Shown piece by piece: positions 18,540 through 26,782 of a stretch of DNA of 64,000 nucleotides; position 1 is the stretch's first letter, and each line of letters begins with the position of its first letter. The stretch lies in assembly GCA_045632525.1 (NCBI GenBank), contig JAZQWV010000017.1, forward strand, positions 15,367 through 79,366, given 5' to 3'. Origin of the DNA: Fimenecus sp045632525. GTDB taxonomy: Bacteria; Bacillota; Clostridia; Oscillospirales; Acutalibacteraceae. The position numbers and the translations under genes were made by a program. The notes under the pieces were generated by a model. The model was not told where the DNA came from, searched no databases, and worked only from the letters and a program-made list of their open reading frames with translations.

Positions 18540-18638
18540 CACTATTCATTTTTCATCATTCATTATTCATTAACAGGGAACGGATTTTCGAATGAATAAT
18601 GAATATTGAAGTCGCTTCGCTGATGAATAATGAATAAT
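18540..18638. repeat. Short-spacer inverted repeat element, related in design to the hairpin arrays
   Basis: The left side carries CATTCATTATTCATT and a weaker copy before it; the right side carries the reverse complement twice (ATGAATAATGAATA), separated by a small GAAG-TCG-CTTC hairpin. Like the arrays at 43751 and 52481, spacer words are inverted between the halves, but fewer hairpins are present. Confidence 0.5.
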
Positions 18639-18640
18639 TA

Positions 18641-18669
18641 TTGCGCCTTTTTCGCTTTTATGCTATAAT
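18641..18669 (+). promoter_or_regulatory. Promoter of the SUFU-like gene
   Basis: TTGCGC (18641-18646), 17-base spacer, TATAAT (18664-18669), 22 bases before the start codon. Confidence 0.6.
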
Positions 18670-18690
18670 AAACTCAAGGGAAGTGAAATT

Positions 18691-19302
18691 ATGAAAACAA
18701 AAGAAATGGAAAAGTTAATTAAACATTGTGATACTTATTTTGCACAAGACGATTGTATCGTTTTGCATCCGATAGCGGACAATGGATTGCATATTGATGT
18801 ATTGTTATACAAACCAAATGATAAATATAATTTTTGGAAATTAGTAACGATGGGTGCGAGCGATTATAAAATGCCGGCAATACAGAATACTGTTGGGTTA
18901 TATAATGAATATATGATGTTTGTTGCACCAGATGTTGATTTGACTGATAAGGAAATTCTGAATTGGTATCATAACAAATTGCTCGTGGTTGCGACTTTTG
19001 CGTATTTTAACAAAACGCATATTACATATGCACATAGTTTTGAATGGGAAAATGATGATCCAAATGACGAAATGATAGCAGCTTTCATTGAGTTCCCGCA
19101 AATTCTTGAAACGACTGCCGCTTTACGTTGTAAAACAGGTTTACTTAAAACAGTTGCTTGCCTTCAAGTAGTTCTCTTGAACAAACAGGAATTGAATAAG
19201 TTGATGGAAATAGGTCCTCAAGAATTTAGTGATTTTCTGTATCCTGAAGATGATTCCAACCCGCATTTCTTAAGCGAGCAACATAGAAGTGATAATTTTT
19301 AA
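18691..19302 (+). CDS. SUFU-domain-like protein
   Basis: A 203-residue cytoplasmic protein whose pattern (IDVLLYKPNDKYNFWKLVT, MGASDYKMP, YNEYMMFV and a C-terminal leucine-rich part) fits bacterial suppressor-of-fused (SUFU) domain proteins. In bacteria such domains are often immunity proteins against polymorphic toxins, but no toxin gene is visible nearby, so that role is inference. It has its own promoter and RBS AAGGGAAG. It is boxed in between tRNA-Thr and a duplicated tRNA 3' fragment, as cargo of a small integrated element would be. Confidence 0.55.
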   Translation: MKTKEMEKLIKHCDTYFAQDDCIVLHPIADNGLHIDVLLYKPNDKYNFWKLVTMGASDYKMPAIQNTVGLYNEYMMFVAPDVDLTDKEILNWYHNKLLVVATFAYFNKTHITYAHSFEWENDDPNDEMIAAFIEFPQILETTAALRCKTGLLKTVACLQVVLLNKQELNKLMEIGPQEFSDFLYPEDDSNPHFLSEQHRSDNF

Positions 19303-19357
19303 TTAAAGACTAAATATTTCTCGGTTTTTGCCCAGTTCTTTTTCGGACACGAGAGAC

Positions 19358-19397
19358 AAAAATAAAGGTGTTTCTTTTGGAATGCCTTTATTTTTTT
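19358..19397. terminator. Hairpin with T runs on both strands
   Basis: AAATAAAGG (19360-19368) pairs with CCTTTATTT (19385-19393). T runs follow in both directions. It would end the SUFU-like transcript. On the minus strand it follows a T-arm-like stretch (GGGTTCAAGTCC, near 19398-19412). Confidence 0.65.
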
Positions 19398-19539
19398 GCT
19401 CGGACTTGAACCCTTGGGTCTGTGCGTTGAGAAAACAATTCTGTGGATTGTTTTTAGCACAGAGTGGCGAGGTGGGTACCGAATGCAAGGCATTGGGTCA
19501 CCGAGCCAACAGTATGCAAGGCGTAGCCGAAGCAGATGG

Positions 19540-19556
19540 TCGAGTCCGGTTAGCAG
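19540..19556 (+). repeat. Duplicated 3' end of tRNA-Thr (att-like or pseudo-tRNA fragment)
   Basis: TCGAGTCCGGTTAGCAG is identical to tRNA-Thr positions 18471-18487 and is followed by a terminator-like hairpin (AAAAAGACA 19561-19569 with TGTCTTTTT 19589-19597), copying the layout of the real tRNA 3' end. Just upstream, GGTCACCG (around 19497-19503) matches the tRNA variable/T-arm region but is split off by about 36 extra bases. No complete cloverleaf can be drawn. Confidence 0.7.
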
Positions 19557-19645
19557 TTTCAAAAAGACAAGAGTTCTGCTTGAGAGCCTGTCTTTTTATT
19601 GACACAGTATACAAAAAAATAATTTAAATTTAGTCCTTTTACATA

Positions 19646-19674
19646 TTTCCATTTTAATTAAGATATAGTATAAT
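19646..19674 (+). promoter_or_regulatory. Possible promoter of the following transporter gene
   Basis: TATAAT at 19669-19674 with a weak TTTCCA -35 box 17 bases upstream; the start codon is at 19715. Confidence 0.4.
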
Positions 19675-19714
19675 TAATATGTCTAATTTTGGATTAAATC
19701 CAGGAGGAAAAATT

Positions 19715-21193
19715 ATGAGTAACAAAACAGAACTTTTCTGTGAGAAAAACGGTAAGCTCCACACATGGCATACCATACTTACTGGTTTCGCTTTTCTCAC
19801 AACATCAATTGCATGGGCAATTTATGACCCATACATCACAAAGATTCTTAACAGATTACTTACAGAATCAATTTTTATTACAAACCTTAGTGCAAAGCTA
19901 AATGAAGCATTCCCTGTTCTTGCTGAATTTGCAAAAACACAGGGCCAGGATGTTAACACAGCAGGTGGTGGAATTACTCTTGTTCCACTTTTCATCGGTG
20001 TTATTATGACATTCGATAACATCTTCGGTGTTATCTTCCAGCCAACATTCGGCAAACTTTCAGACCGTTGCCGTTCAAAGCTTGGCAAACGTCGTCCTTT
20101 CATTGTTTACGGTGCTCCAATTTCAGCAGTTCTCTTTGCTCTTATTCCATGGGTAGCATTGAAGTCAACTCTTCCTGTAACAATGTTCTTTATCATTCTC
20201 TTCGTATTCTCAATGTCACTTTGGCGTGCTCCTGCAGTTGCTTTGATGCCTGCACTCACACCTCCACATCTTCGCAGTGAAGGTAATGCTATTATCAACC
20301 TTATGGGTGGCGTTGGTTCTGTTCTTGGTATGGTAGCAGGTACACTTGTAAGTGCTATCTATCTTCTTGCAACAGGCGTTAAGGTTACTGCTGAAAACGA
20401 ACAGCAGACAAGCTTCCCTTATGTATTCCTTCTCGGCGCTATCGTTATGGTTATCGGTATGCTTGTTGTTCGTGTATTCGTTCACGAGCCATCAAGCCTT
20501 GAAGAAGTCGCTGCAAATAATCAGGCAGCAGATGGAAAAGCAGCTAAAAAGGCTGAAAAAGCTGCAAGAAAAGCAGAAAAACTTTCAAAGGGCGAAAGAA
20601 AGAGCCTTATCTTTATGCTCGGTGGTTTGTTCTTCCTTTTCTGTGGTACAAACGCTATTACAACATTCTTCGCACTTTTTGCTGCTGAAGTTCTTGGCAA
20701 GAGCACAGGTGAAGCAACAATTATGACAACATTGTTTGCTGTTTGCTCTGCTGCTGCTGCAATCCCTGCTGGTAAAATGGGCAAAAAGATTGGCCGTAAA
20801 AAGACAATTCTCATTGGTCTTGTAGTATTTATGGCTGTGTTCCTTCTTTATGTTGTAACAGGTAGTATGACCGTTATCTGGCTTGCACTTATCCTTGGTG
20901 GTGCTGCTAATATGTTCATTACAGTTAACACATTACCACTCGTTCTCGAAATCGGTGGTATCGACAAGGTTGGTACATTCACAGGTTATTACTACACCGC
21001 AACATTCTCAGCACAGATTGCTTCTCCAATCGTTTATGGTATCGTTCGTATGCTCTCAGGCACATACTTGTCCCTCTTCGTTTACAGCCCAATTATGTTC
21101 ATCTTGAGTATTGCTTGTATTCTCTTCGTTAAACACGGTGAAGCAATTCCACAAGAAATTGTTGATAAAATCGAAGAAGAAAACGCTGACTAA
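19715..21193 (+). CDS. Major-facilitator sugar transporter (GPH / SLC45-like)
   Basis: A 492-residue twelve-helix transporter. FGKLSDRCRSKLGKRRPFIVYG near 110-132 is the loop typical of GPH and sucrose-type (SLC45-like) symporters. The central cytoplasmic loop (~270-300) is unusually rich in Lys and Ala. The start at 19715 has GGAGG at the right distance; an in-frame ATG at 19679 does not. Codon use is biased like that of gapA, suggesting strong expression. It stands alone, with a terminator shared with the convergent phage cassette. Sugar uptake is likely; the substrate is not known. Confidence 0.85.
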   Translation: MSNKTELFCEKNGKLHTWHTILTGFAFLTTSIAWAIYDPYITKILNRLLTESIFITNLSAKLNEAFPVLAEFAKTQGQDVNTAGGGITLVPLFIGVIMTFDNIFGVIFQPTFGKLSDRCRSKLGKRRPFIVYGAPISAVLFALIPWVALKSTLPVTMFFIILFVFSMSLWRAPAVALMPALTPPHLRSEGNAIINLMGGVGSVLGMVAGTLVSAIYLLATGVKVTAENEQQTSFPYVFLLGAIVMVIGMLVVRVFVHEPSSLEEVAANNQAADGKAAKKAEKAARKAEKLSKGERKSLIFMLGGLFFLFCGTNAITTFFALFAAEVLGKSTGEATIMTTLFAVCSAAAAIPAGKMGKKIGRKKTILIGLVVFMAVFLLYVVTGSMTVIWLALILGGAANMFITVNTLPLVLEIGGIDKVGTFTGYYYTATFSAQIASPIVYGIVRMLSGTYLSLFVYSPIMFILSIACILFVKHGEAIPQEIVDKIEEENAD

Positions 21194-21213
21194 TTTAAAA
21201 TAATAAAAAATTA

Positions 21214-21245
21214 CCCGTCGGGGATTATCCTCGACGGGCTTTTTT
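21214..21245. terminator. Bidirectional terminator between transporter and phage head cassette
   Basis: CCCGTCG...CGACGGG with an extended inner stem (GGA/TCC), followed by T7 on the plus strand and flanked by A-rich sequence that gives T's on the other strand. Confidence 0.85.
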
Positions 21246-21247
21246 AT

Positions 21248-21679
21248 TTATCCTGCTATTAAGTTTTCAAACACAAAATGTGTACGCAATATAATTGCTT
21301 GACAAGAGTTGTCATAATCTGTGTTATAACAGACTGCTTTTGAAATAGTGTATGTTGATGAGAACAATAAATATGTTGCAATTCGGTCAAAAATTTTATG
21401 TCCTTCACTTCCACCCTTGGAATATGGCAAATATATATCGGCACTTAAGGTCGTGCTCATATTTCGTGAATTGAGTGTAACTAGTTGACCATTTTCAAGA
21501 GTGGTTGAAACCTTATCACCAATTTCACAATGTTTAATGGAAATTGCTACAATGGGGTCCGTGAGTGGCGTTGGTTTGATTTCATTTTCATAGGCGACAA
21601 CAAAAATAAGGTCGCTAAATTGACTTTCTGCACCTAAAATATTAACAATTTTTTTCGCTAAAAGTCCGTTTATTGTCAT
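21248..21679 (-). CDS. Phage tail-completion / tail-terminator-like protein
   Basis: A 143-residue protein, last in the head cassette. Its position after the head-tail connector genes and its pattern (small alpha/beta protein with a cluster of beta strands around VSTTLENGQLVTLNSRNMS) suggest the tail-completion or tail-terminator class; it has no signature motif I can name. Its start overlaps the stop of the upstream gene by four bases. No further tail genes follow: the next thing is the terminator. Confidence 0.5.
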   Translation of the reverse strand: MTINGLLAKKIVNILGAESQFSDLIFVVAYENEIKPTPLTDPIVAISIKHCEIGDKVSTTLENGQLVTLNSRNMSTTLSADIYLPYSKGGSEGHKIFDRIATYLLFSSTYTISKAVCYNTDYDNSCQAIILRTHFVFENLIAG

Positions 21680-22017
21680 ACTTTATCCTCCGTTGTTTTT
21701 CTGATAATTGCCCAGATATAGACAACTTCATTTTTGAATGTAACTTTTTCTGCTCGGTCAATTATATAAGAATTGTTATCTGCGTCATAAATTCTGTAAG
21801 AAGAATTAAATTTTGTAAGGTCGTGTTCTCTTGGACCTATATACAGATAAACATCTTGAGTGTTTTTACCGATTGGTGTAACATCACCTGTCATATAAAG
21901 TTTGTTTTTATATCGAAGTGGTTGAATGAATGTGTTAAAAGTAGGAGAAACCCAACCTTCTTGATTTTCAATATGAACAGACATACCGAAATTTTGAATA
22001 ATTCTATCTATATTCAA
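21676..22017 (-). CDS. Phage head-closure / head-tail joining protein (putative)
   Basis: A 113-residue, beta-rich protein. The place between a connector-like gene and a tail-completion-like gene, together with size and the C-terminal beta strands (VTFKNEVVYIWAIIRKT), matches head-closure proteins of PBSX-like and SPP1-like phages. Both neighbours overlap it by four bases. Assignment is by synteny more than by motif. Confidence 0.5.
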   Translation of the reverse strand: MNIDRIIQNFGMSVHIENQEGWVSPTFNTFIQPLRYKNKLYMTGDVTPIGKNTQDVYLYIGPREHDLTKFNSSYRIYDADNNSYIIDRAEKVTFKNEVVYIWAIIRKTTEDKV

Positions 22018-22385
22018 ACTTCCACCGCCTTGAAAACAAAGTCAATATCTGTAAGATATGGCGCTGCAGAAACAAGTGCTTCATTTTTGAATTTCACAGC
22101 ATTTTCAATTCTTGACTGATGATTTTGCGTAACGGTTACATCACCTGCTTTAAAGGATGAAAAATCTTCGGTGGTGCTATTGATAAGCAAAAAGTTATAA
22201 AGTGCAATACTGGCACAAACCATAATTATAGTAGGGTGATTTGAAAATTCGGGGTCTTTGAGTCTTTGCTTTATTTGTTGACAAGCAGCAGTACAAAAAG
22301 ATTGGATTTTATCAAGCTCATCGTCAGATAATAAGCCTAAACTTGTTATTATATTAATAACAGAATCATGATTAATCAAGCTCAT
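22014..22385 (-). CDS. Phage head-tail connector / adaptor protein (putative)
   Basis: A 123-residue helical protein starting 13 bases after the capsid gene, where connector (gp6/XkdH-like) genes lie. AGAGGTG sits very close to the ATG at 22385, so a TTG at 22379 could be the true start. A longer frame back to 22517 would run far into the capsid gene and is not used. The helix-rich N-terminal half (LLSDDELDKIQSFCTAACQQ) agrees with adaptor folds. Confidence 0.5.
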   Translation of the reverse strand: MSLINHDSVINIITSLGLLSDDELDKIQSFCTAACQQIKQRLKDPEFSNHPTIIMVCASIALYNFLLINSTTEDFSSFKAGDVTVTQNHQSRIENAVKFKNEALVSAAPYLTDIDFVFKAVEV

Positions 22386-22398
22386 CACCTCTTTAAAA

Positions 22399-23403
22399 TT
22401 AGAGAGCCATATATTTTGCTGCGTCATTAAAGATTTTAGCAAAGCCTGAAATCTGTGAGATTGTTGTACGCTCAAGCTGACGGTCAATGAGTTTATCATA
22501 TTCTGTCTGAATATCACCTGCAGTTACCATTTCAAGTGCATAGTTTTTATCAAGACCAATAATCTCACGGCTAAGATGGTCGGTAACCAAAACTTTTGCA
22601 CCAAAAGGTGTAATCATTGAGCCACTACCATGGAAATTAAGACCCGCATGAGCATCTTTGAATTCAGGAATTGTTAAAACGGCAGGAGCATAATTTTTTG
22701 GTAAAAGAATTGTGTTCAATTCGTAAGGCGATAAGAGATTCCAAAGATTAAGGAAGTCTGAATATTCCAAATCATCTGAATTTTTTGGGTTGAAAGATTC
22801 TGCCTCGTTTTCATTGCCGTCACCTACAATAATAACATCAATTGCATTTTTAAATTGTGAACGCGCAATATGTGCACCGATTTGACGAAGTGTAACTGTG
22901 AAAAGGTCAAGCTTCTGAAAACGAATTGCTTCATAAGAAGCAACAAGCATTCTGCCATGCTTCTTAAGAGTAACAAGGTTTTCCTGTGTGGTTACAACAG
23001 TTTCAGGGATTGCTGCGCCTTCGGCAACTTCTGCAAGAGTTTTGTCTTCTTCAGTTGGAATTGAAGTGATAGTTCTGTAATCAAGACCATTAATATTAGT
23101 CTTTGTAGCAATAAGATGGTCAACAATATTAGCACTTTCAACACCCTGACGAACAGCACGAGAGATGTATTCAGGGAAAAGTGCTGCAGAATCAGTTGTA
23201 GCAAAAAACTTGTCGATTGTGTCGCTATTTGTTCCCTTGATTTTGATGTCAAAACGCTTTAATTGGCGTTCAAATGCATCAAGACCTTCAAGTGAAGTGC
23301 CTTTATAGTTTTCTGATGGGTCAATGCTTTCAAGTTCATTAAGAAAGCCTTTAGATGTGTGGTAAAGTCCTTTATCAAGTTTAATTGTTTCAAAATTAGC
23401 CAT
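22399..23403 (-). CDS. Phage major capsid protein (HK97 fold)
   Basis: A 334-residue capsid protein. The N-terminal ~60 residues are helical and charged; the central part (AEGAAIPETVVTTQENLVTLKKHGRMLVASYEAIR) is the typical E-loop and spine-helix pattern of phage capsid families. The C-terminus (TAGDIQTEYDKLIDRQLERTTISQISGFAKIFNDAA) has the usual closing strand. It follows the protease gene by 11 bases with a strong AGGAGGT. No internal stop or frameshift is seen. Confidence 0.85.
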   Translation of the reverse strand: MANFETIKLDKGLYHTSKGFLNELESIDPSENYKGTSLEGLDAFERQLKRFDIKIKGTNSDTIDKFFATTDSAALFPEYISRAVRQGVESANIVDHLIATKTNINGLDYRTITSIPTEEDKTLAEVAEGAAIPETVVTTQENLVTLKKHGRMLVASYEAIRFQKLDLFTVTLRQIGAHIARSQFKNAIDVIIVGDGNENEAESFNPKNSDDLEYSDFLNLWNLLSPYELNTILLPKNYAPAVLTIPEFKDAHAGLNFHGSGSMITPFGAKVLVTDHLSREIIGLDKNYALEMVTAGDIQTEYDKLIDRQLERTTISQISGFAKIFNDAAKYMAL

Positions 23404-23414
23404 TATATAACCTC

Positions 23415-24365
23415 CTAAAATTTAAACTGACTGTTCTGATTGTCTTCTGTTTTTTCTTCTGTATAGAGTTGAGATGTTGGGATAATCTTTGAACTTTCTT
23501 TTTTGAGCGCTTTACAAAGATTTTCAAGTTCTGCAGAAGAAAGAGTGTTAACTATTTCGTCAACACATTCTCGATTTAATGATGGCAATGCAAGGGCAAA
23601 TCCCTTTTTTGCCGAGTCTTCAAGGGTCGCACGGTATTTTTCGCCGTCAGCACCCTTTGCTTCAAGAGAATCAATATAGTCTGAAAGTTTTTTGAGTTCA
23701 GAACTTTTTAATGTGACCTGATTCTCTTCCTTGATTGATTTTAAAATATTTTCCATAGATTTCTCCTTATCATAAGCCTTTGTAACACCTGCTTTTATTT
23801 GTGCAGGCACTGCCACAAAAGACCATTCATAAGCATCAGTGATGTCATCAATTGTTTTTACACATTTTTTGCCGTTGTATTTGCGACCTGCAATGTGATT
23901 GCAATGGGATTCTCCACAGATTGAGCAAATTCTTGAAGATGAAGAACAACTGATGCTGACTTCTTTTTTGATTCCGCTTTCAATATCGCGGATAAGTGCA
24001 TCATTTTTCTCACTTCTTACCGTATAGCACCATGCTTTTAAATATCTGTATGGCTTGCCGTCAACAGTTTTCTTTGAAGAGTCTGTGAAAAGCCCTGTCT
24101 TGTAAGTTCTGCAAGATTGGTCTTCACTTTTCATACTGTGATTTAGAATTCCTGTCTTACCCACGAAAAGTTTTTCAAGTGTTTTAAGTGCGTCTTCGCT
24201 GAAACGCTCAAAATCACGGTCAATGTCGTTGTCGCAGAGAATTACGCTGAATGAGAAAACTTCATCTTTTGATAGTTCTCGCAAAGCGAAACTATTTATG
24301 AGTGTCATATCGTCATCACTGATGGCATTGATTGTGTTTGTAGATGAGTGACTTTTCTTAATCAT
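23415..24365 (-). CDS. Phage prohead protease fused to scaffold region (XkdF-like)
   Basis: A 316-residue protein. The N-terminal ~190 residues form a prohead protease with GILNHS (catalytic His) and EVSISC (catalytic Ser), plus a Cys-rich knuckle (CSICGESHCNH...KKC) seen in clostridial XkdF-like proteases. Residues ~205-316 are helical and coiled-coil-like, as expected for a scaffold that is later cut. The ATG at 24365 has GGAGGTGA upstream; the stop of the portal gene overlaps it by eight bases. It processes capsid and scaffold during head maturation. Confidence 0.75.
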   Translation of the reverse strand: MIKKSHSSTNTINAISDDDMTLINSFALRELSKDEVFSFSVILCDNDIDRDFERFSEDALKTLEKLFVGKTGILNHSMKSEDQSCRTYKTGLFTDSSKKTVDGKPYRYLKAWCYTVRSEKNDALIRDIESGIKKEVSISCSSSSRICSICGESHCNHIAGRKYNGKKCVKTIDDITDAYEWSFVAVPAQIKAGVTKAYDKEKSMENILKSIKEENQVTLKSSELKKLSDYIDSLEAKGADGEKYRATLEDSAKKGFALALPSLNRECVDEIVNTLSSAELENLCKALKKESSKIIPTSQLYTEEKTEDNQNSQFKF

Positions 24366-25494
24366 CACTTTCACCTCCCGAAATTAAACTTTGAGCCTGA
24401 GCATTATAAAGATTTGCTTTTGCAAGTTCCACCGTGTCCTGAAGAGTGACTTCGTTCCAAATGACACTAACGCCACTGCTGTTGCCCAAGAGTCTGAGAT
24501 AAAGAGAACAGATTTTTTCAATAACGGGTGTGAGAATGCGACGATAAGCCTGGATTTCGGTTGTGAGTGCATCTGCTTGTTGAGATGACATTCTCTCTGT
24601 TGTTGACCAAGAAAGCCCCAACATAAAAGGTGGAATAGAAAGTTTTGCAACTATCTGCTCAAGCATCTGTCTTACGGGTATTTCACTGTTGAGTATCTGA
24701 TTATCAGCACCGATTACTTTGATTTGCACATCACCAATTGCCACAAAGTCTTTGACTGAGCCTGACTCCATAGCACTTGCCCATTCGCTTGCAATTTGTT
24801 GTGCACGCTCTTTTGCATAAGCACGGTCAAGCATATCTGAACCAGGATTATATGTAACTGCAAAGCGAAGATTGCCTGCTCTTTCCCAATTTTGTCCGAT
24901 TGAGTCATAAATTTTCATAAGGATTGATGACACAAAGGGCAGACTTTTTAGAATTGAGTTGCCAACAAGTGTGCCCGGCTCTGAATTGAGTGTAGAATAC
25001 ATCACAAGTTCTTGATAAGGAACGGGTGTACCGTCAAATGCATCTGGCTTGCAAAGTAAAATCTCATTGAAATTTTTAGGATTTCGTTTAAGTGAAATAT
25101 CTCTTATCGGCACATTGTAAAGTGAGTCGATATTGTAACCATCAGTAATGATTTCACCTGCTGCTGTGCCATAAGTGAGCAGTTGCTCAAAATAAAGGTC
25201 AATGAATTGTTGAAGTCCTTTACCCGCAACGCCCGTATTGACATTTTTAACAAAGTGGTCAAGTTGAGCTTGATTTCTTTCGTTGTTTGACTTTACTGTA
25301 AATCCACCTGTAAGACGAACAAGTTTATAAATTGCTGTGTCAATTACGGGAATTGATTCGCGAAGTTTTTTATAAATTTCAGGTTGATAAACTGATGATG
25401 GAAAGCAGTTTGAAACATCAAAATGATGGTGTGAATTGACTTGTGGTGCTGTTGTGCAAACTTTTTTCTTGCTGATTTTATCAAATATAGACAT
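24358..25494 (-). CDS. Phage portal protein
   Basis: A 378-residue portal protein, the dodecameric ring through which DNA enters the head. The pattern is typical: an N-terminal helical clip (IPVIDTAIYKLVRLTGGFTV), VGNSILKSLPFV, a long stem region, and PPFMLGLSWSTTERMSSQQADALTTEIQAYRRILTPVIE near 290-330. It is on the short side for the family. It lies directly between terL and the protease gene, the classical head-module order. Confidence 0.85.
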   Translation of the reverse strand: MSIFDKISKKKVCTTAPQVNSHHHFDVSNCFPSSVYQPEIYKKLRESIPVIDTAIYKLVRLTGGFTVKSNNERNQAQLDHFVKNVNTGVAGKGLQQFIDLYFEQLLTYGTAAGEIITDGYNIDSLYNVPIRDISLKRNPKNFNEILLCKPDAFDGTPVPYQELVMYSTLNSEPGTLVGNSILKSLPFVSSILMKIYDSIGQNWERAGNLRFAVTYNPGSDMLDRAYAKERAQQIASEWASAMESGSVKDFVAIGDVQIKVIGADNQILNSEIPVRQMLEQIVAKLSIPPFMLGLSWSTTERMSSQQADALTTEIQAYRRILTPVIEKICSLYLRLLGNSSGVSVIWNEVTLQDTVELAKANLYNAQAQSLISGGESDD

Positions 25495-25519
25495 TGAATA
25501 CCTCCTTCCAAACGATTAA

Positions 25520-26782
25520 TTATTTTCTTTCAACTGACAATGCGAAAATTGCATCATCAAAAGTTTTTGGAATTGTTGCCACGAAGTAACGAATATCGTC
25601 CATGGCGTGGTCATATTCCTTTTTTGGCGTGTCTTTTACGCTGTTGGGGTCCCAACGATACATTCCAAATTCGCGGATTGTATCTGCGCAAGAACTACCA
25701 ATTAAAATTTCGTGTGTTTTCAGTTTTTCAGAAACCTTGCGGATTCCATCGGCAACATCATTTTTTGCGGGTATAACCCTGAACTTGCCTTCGCGACGGA
25801 TACACTCAATAAAAGAGGCGGCAGAAGGGTCAACTATCACCGCTTCAACTCTTTTGTCACCCGCAAGACATACTAATTGGTCATAGTATTCTTTGTCGGT
25901 CATTTGAAAGCCTTTTGCTTTTGAATCGTGATAGAATTCCTTGATTCTGTACCATATTCCCTTATTAAGTCCCCATAATCCAAAAGAAGCGGGGTTGACT
26001 GTACCATAGTCGCAAGAGATATAGTGCTTTTCAAAGTTTTGTGGCAAGATATCTGTGATATGTTCTTTCTCGTTGAAAAAGGGATAAACAAGTCCGTCAA
26101 CTGCAACCCATTTACCTAAAACAAATCTCTCATAAAAAGCACCTGAATAAAGAGATTTGTAACGCTCACGAATTTTTGGGGAGAGCGATGGGTTATCATC
26201 CATAAGGAAATGAAGATAAAGACAATTCTTCTCATTATGTTTTTTAATCCATTCTTTGTAAAACCAGTGGTTAGGGTTTTCGGGGTTGCAGTTAAACCAG
26301 AATTTTGAACCATTCACAGAGCATCTCGCCATTGCTTGTTCCACGAAAGAACGGGGCATAAGAGCAACTTCGTCCATTAAAACTCCGCAAAGAGTCATTC
26401 CTTGAATAAGAGATGCAGAAGATTCGTCTTTGCCACCAAAAAGATAAAATCTGTTAGTGTATTTGCCGTTGCCGATTTCAATAATGTTTGCAGAGCGTTT
26501 CTCTGTGACGGTAAACCCCATACTTTTTAGAAGTGGCAAAAGGGGCGTGACCACATTTCTGCGTAGTGATGAGATTGTTTTACCACAGAGAGCAAATGAA
26601 GAATCTGAAAACCGATAAAGACTCCAGAGAATGAACGAAAGAGACATACAAATTGTTTTTCCGCTTCGCACAGCACCGTCACAAATAATGGCGTCGTGAG
26701 TCTTGTGGGGGCTTGATTCTGTCCACCAATTAAGAACAGTGAGCTGTTTCGGGGAAAATCTTTTAAACTTGATATCACTCAT
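25520..26782 (-). CDS. terL: Phage terminase large subunit (PBSX type)
   Basis: A 420-residue packaging motor. Walker A GAVRSGKT at 36-43 and Walker B VLMDE at 134-138 belong to the ATPase; the C-terminal nuclease has DYGTVNP near 235 and further acidic residues (VIVDPSA; DHAMDDIRY). The start at 26782 overlaps terS by eight bases; a longer frame back to 26983 would be inside terS. GAVRSGKT and the opening KRFSPKQ are typical of the PBSX-family terminases. It is intact. Confidence 0.9.
   Translation of the reverse strand: MSDIKFKRFSPKQLTVLNWWTESSPHKTHDAIICDGAVRSGKTICMSLSFILWSLYRFSDSSFALCGKTISSLRRNVVTPLLPLLKSMGFTVTEKRSANIIEIGNGKYTNRFYLFGGKDESSASLIQGMTLCGVLMDEVALMPRSFVEQAMARCSVNGSKFWFNCNPENPNHWFYKEWIKKHNEKNCLYLHFLMDDNPSLSPKIRERYKSLYSGAFYERFVLGKWVAVDGLVYPFFNEKEHITDILPQNFEKHYISCDYGTVNPASFGLWGLNKGIWYRIKEFYHDSKAKGFQMTDKEYYDQLVCLAGDKRVEAVIVDPSAASFIECIRREGKFRVIPAKNDVADGIRKVSEKLKTHEILIGSSCADTIREFGMYRWDPNSVKDTPKKEYDHAMDDIRYFVATIPKTFDDAIFALSVERK

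Noticed and set aside
19299..19627. Open frames on both strands between the SUFU-like gene and the transporter
   Set aside because: They cover terminator hairpins and tRNA-like fragments, have no ribosome site and no recognisable protein pattern.
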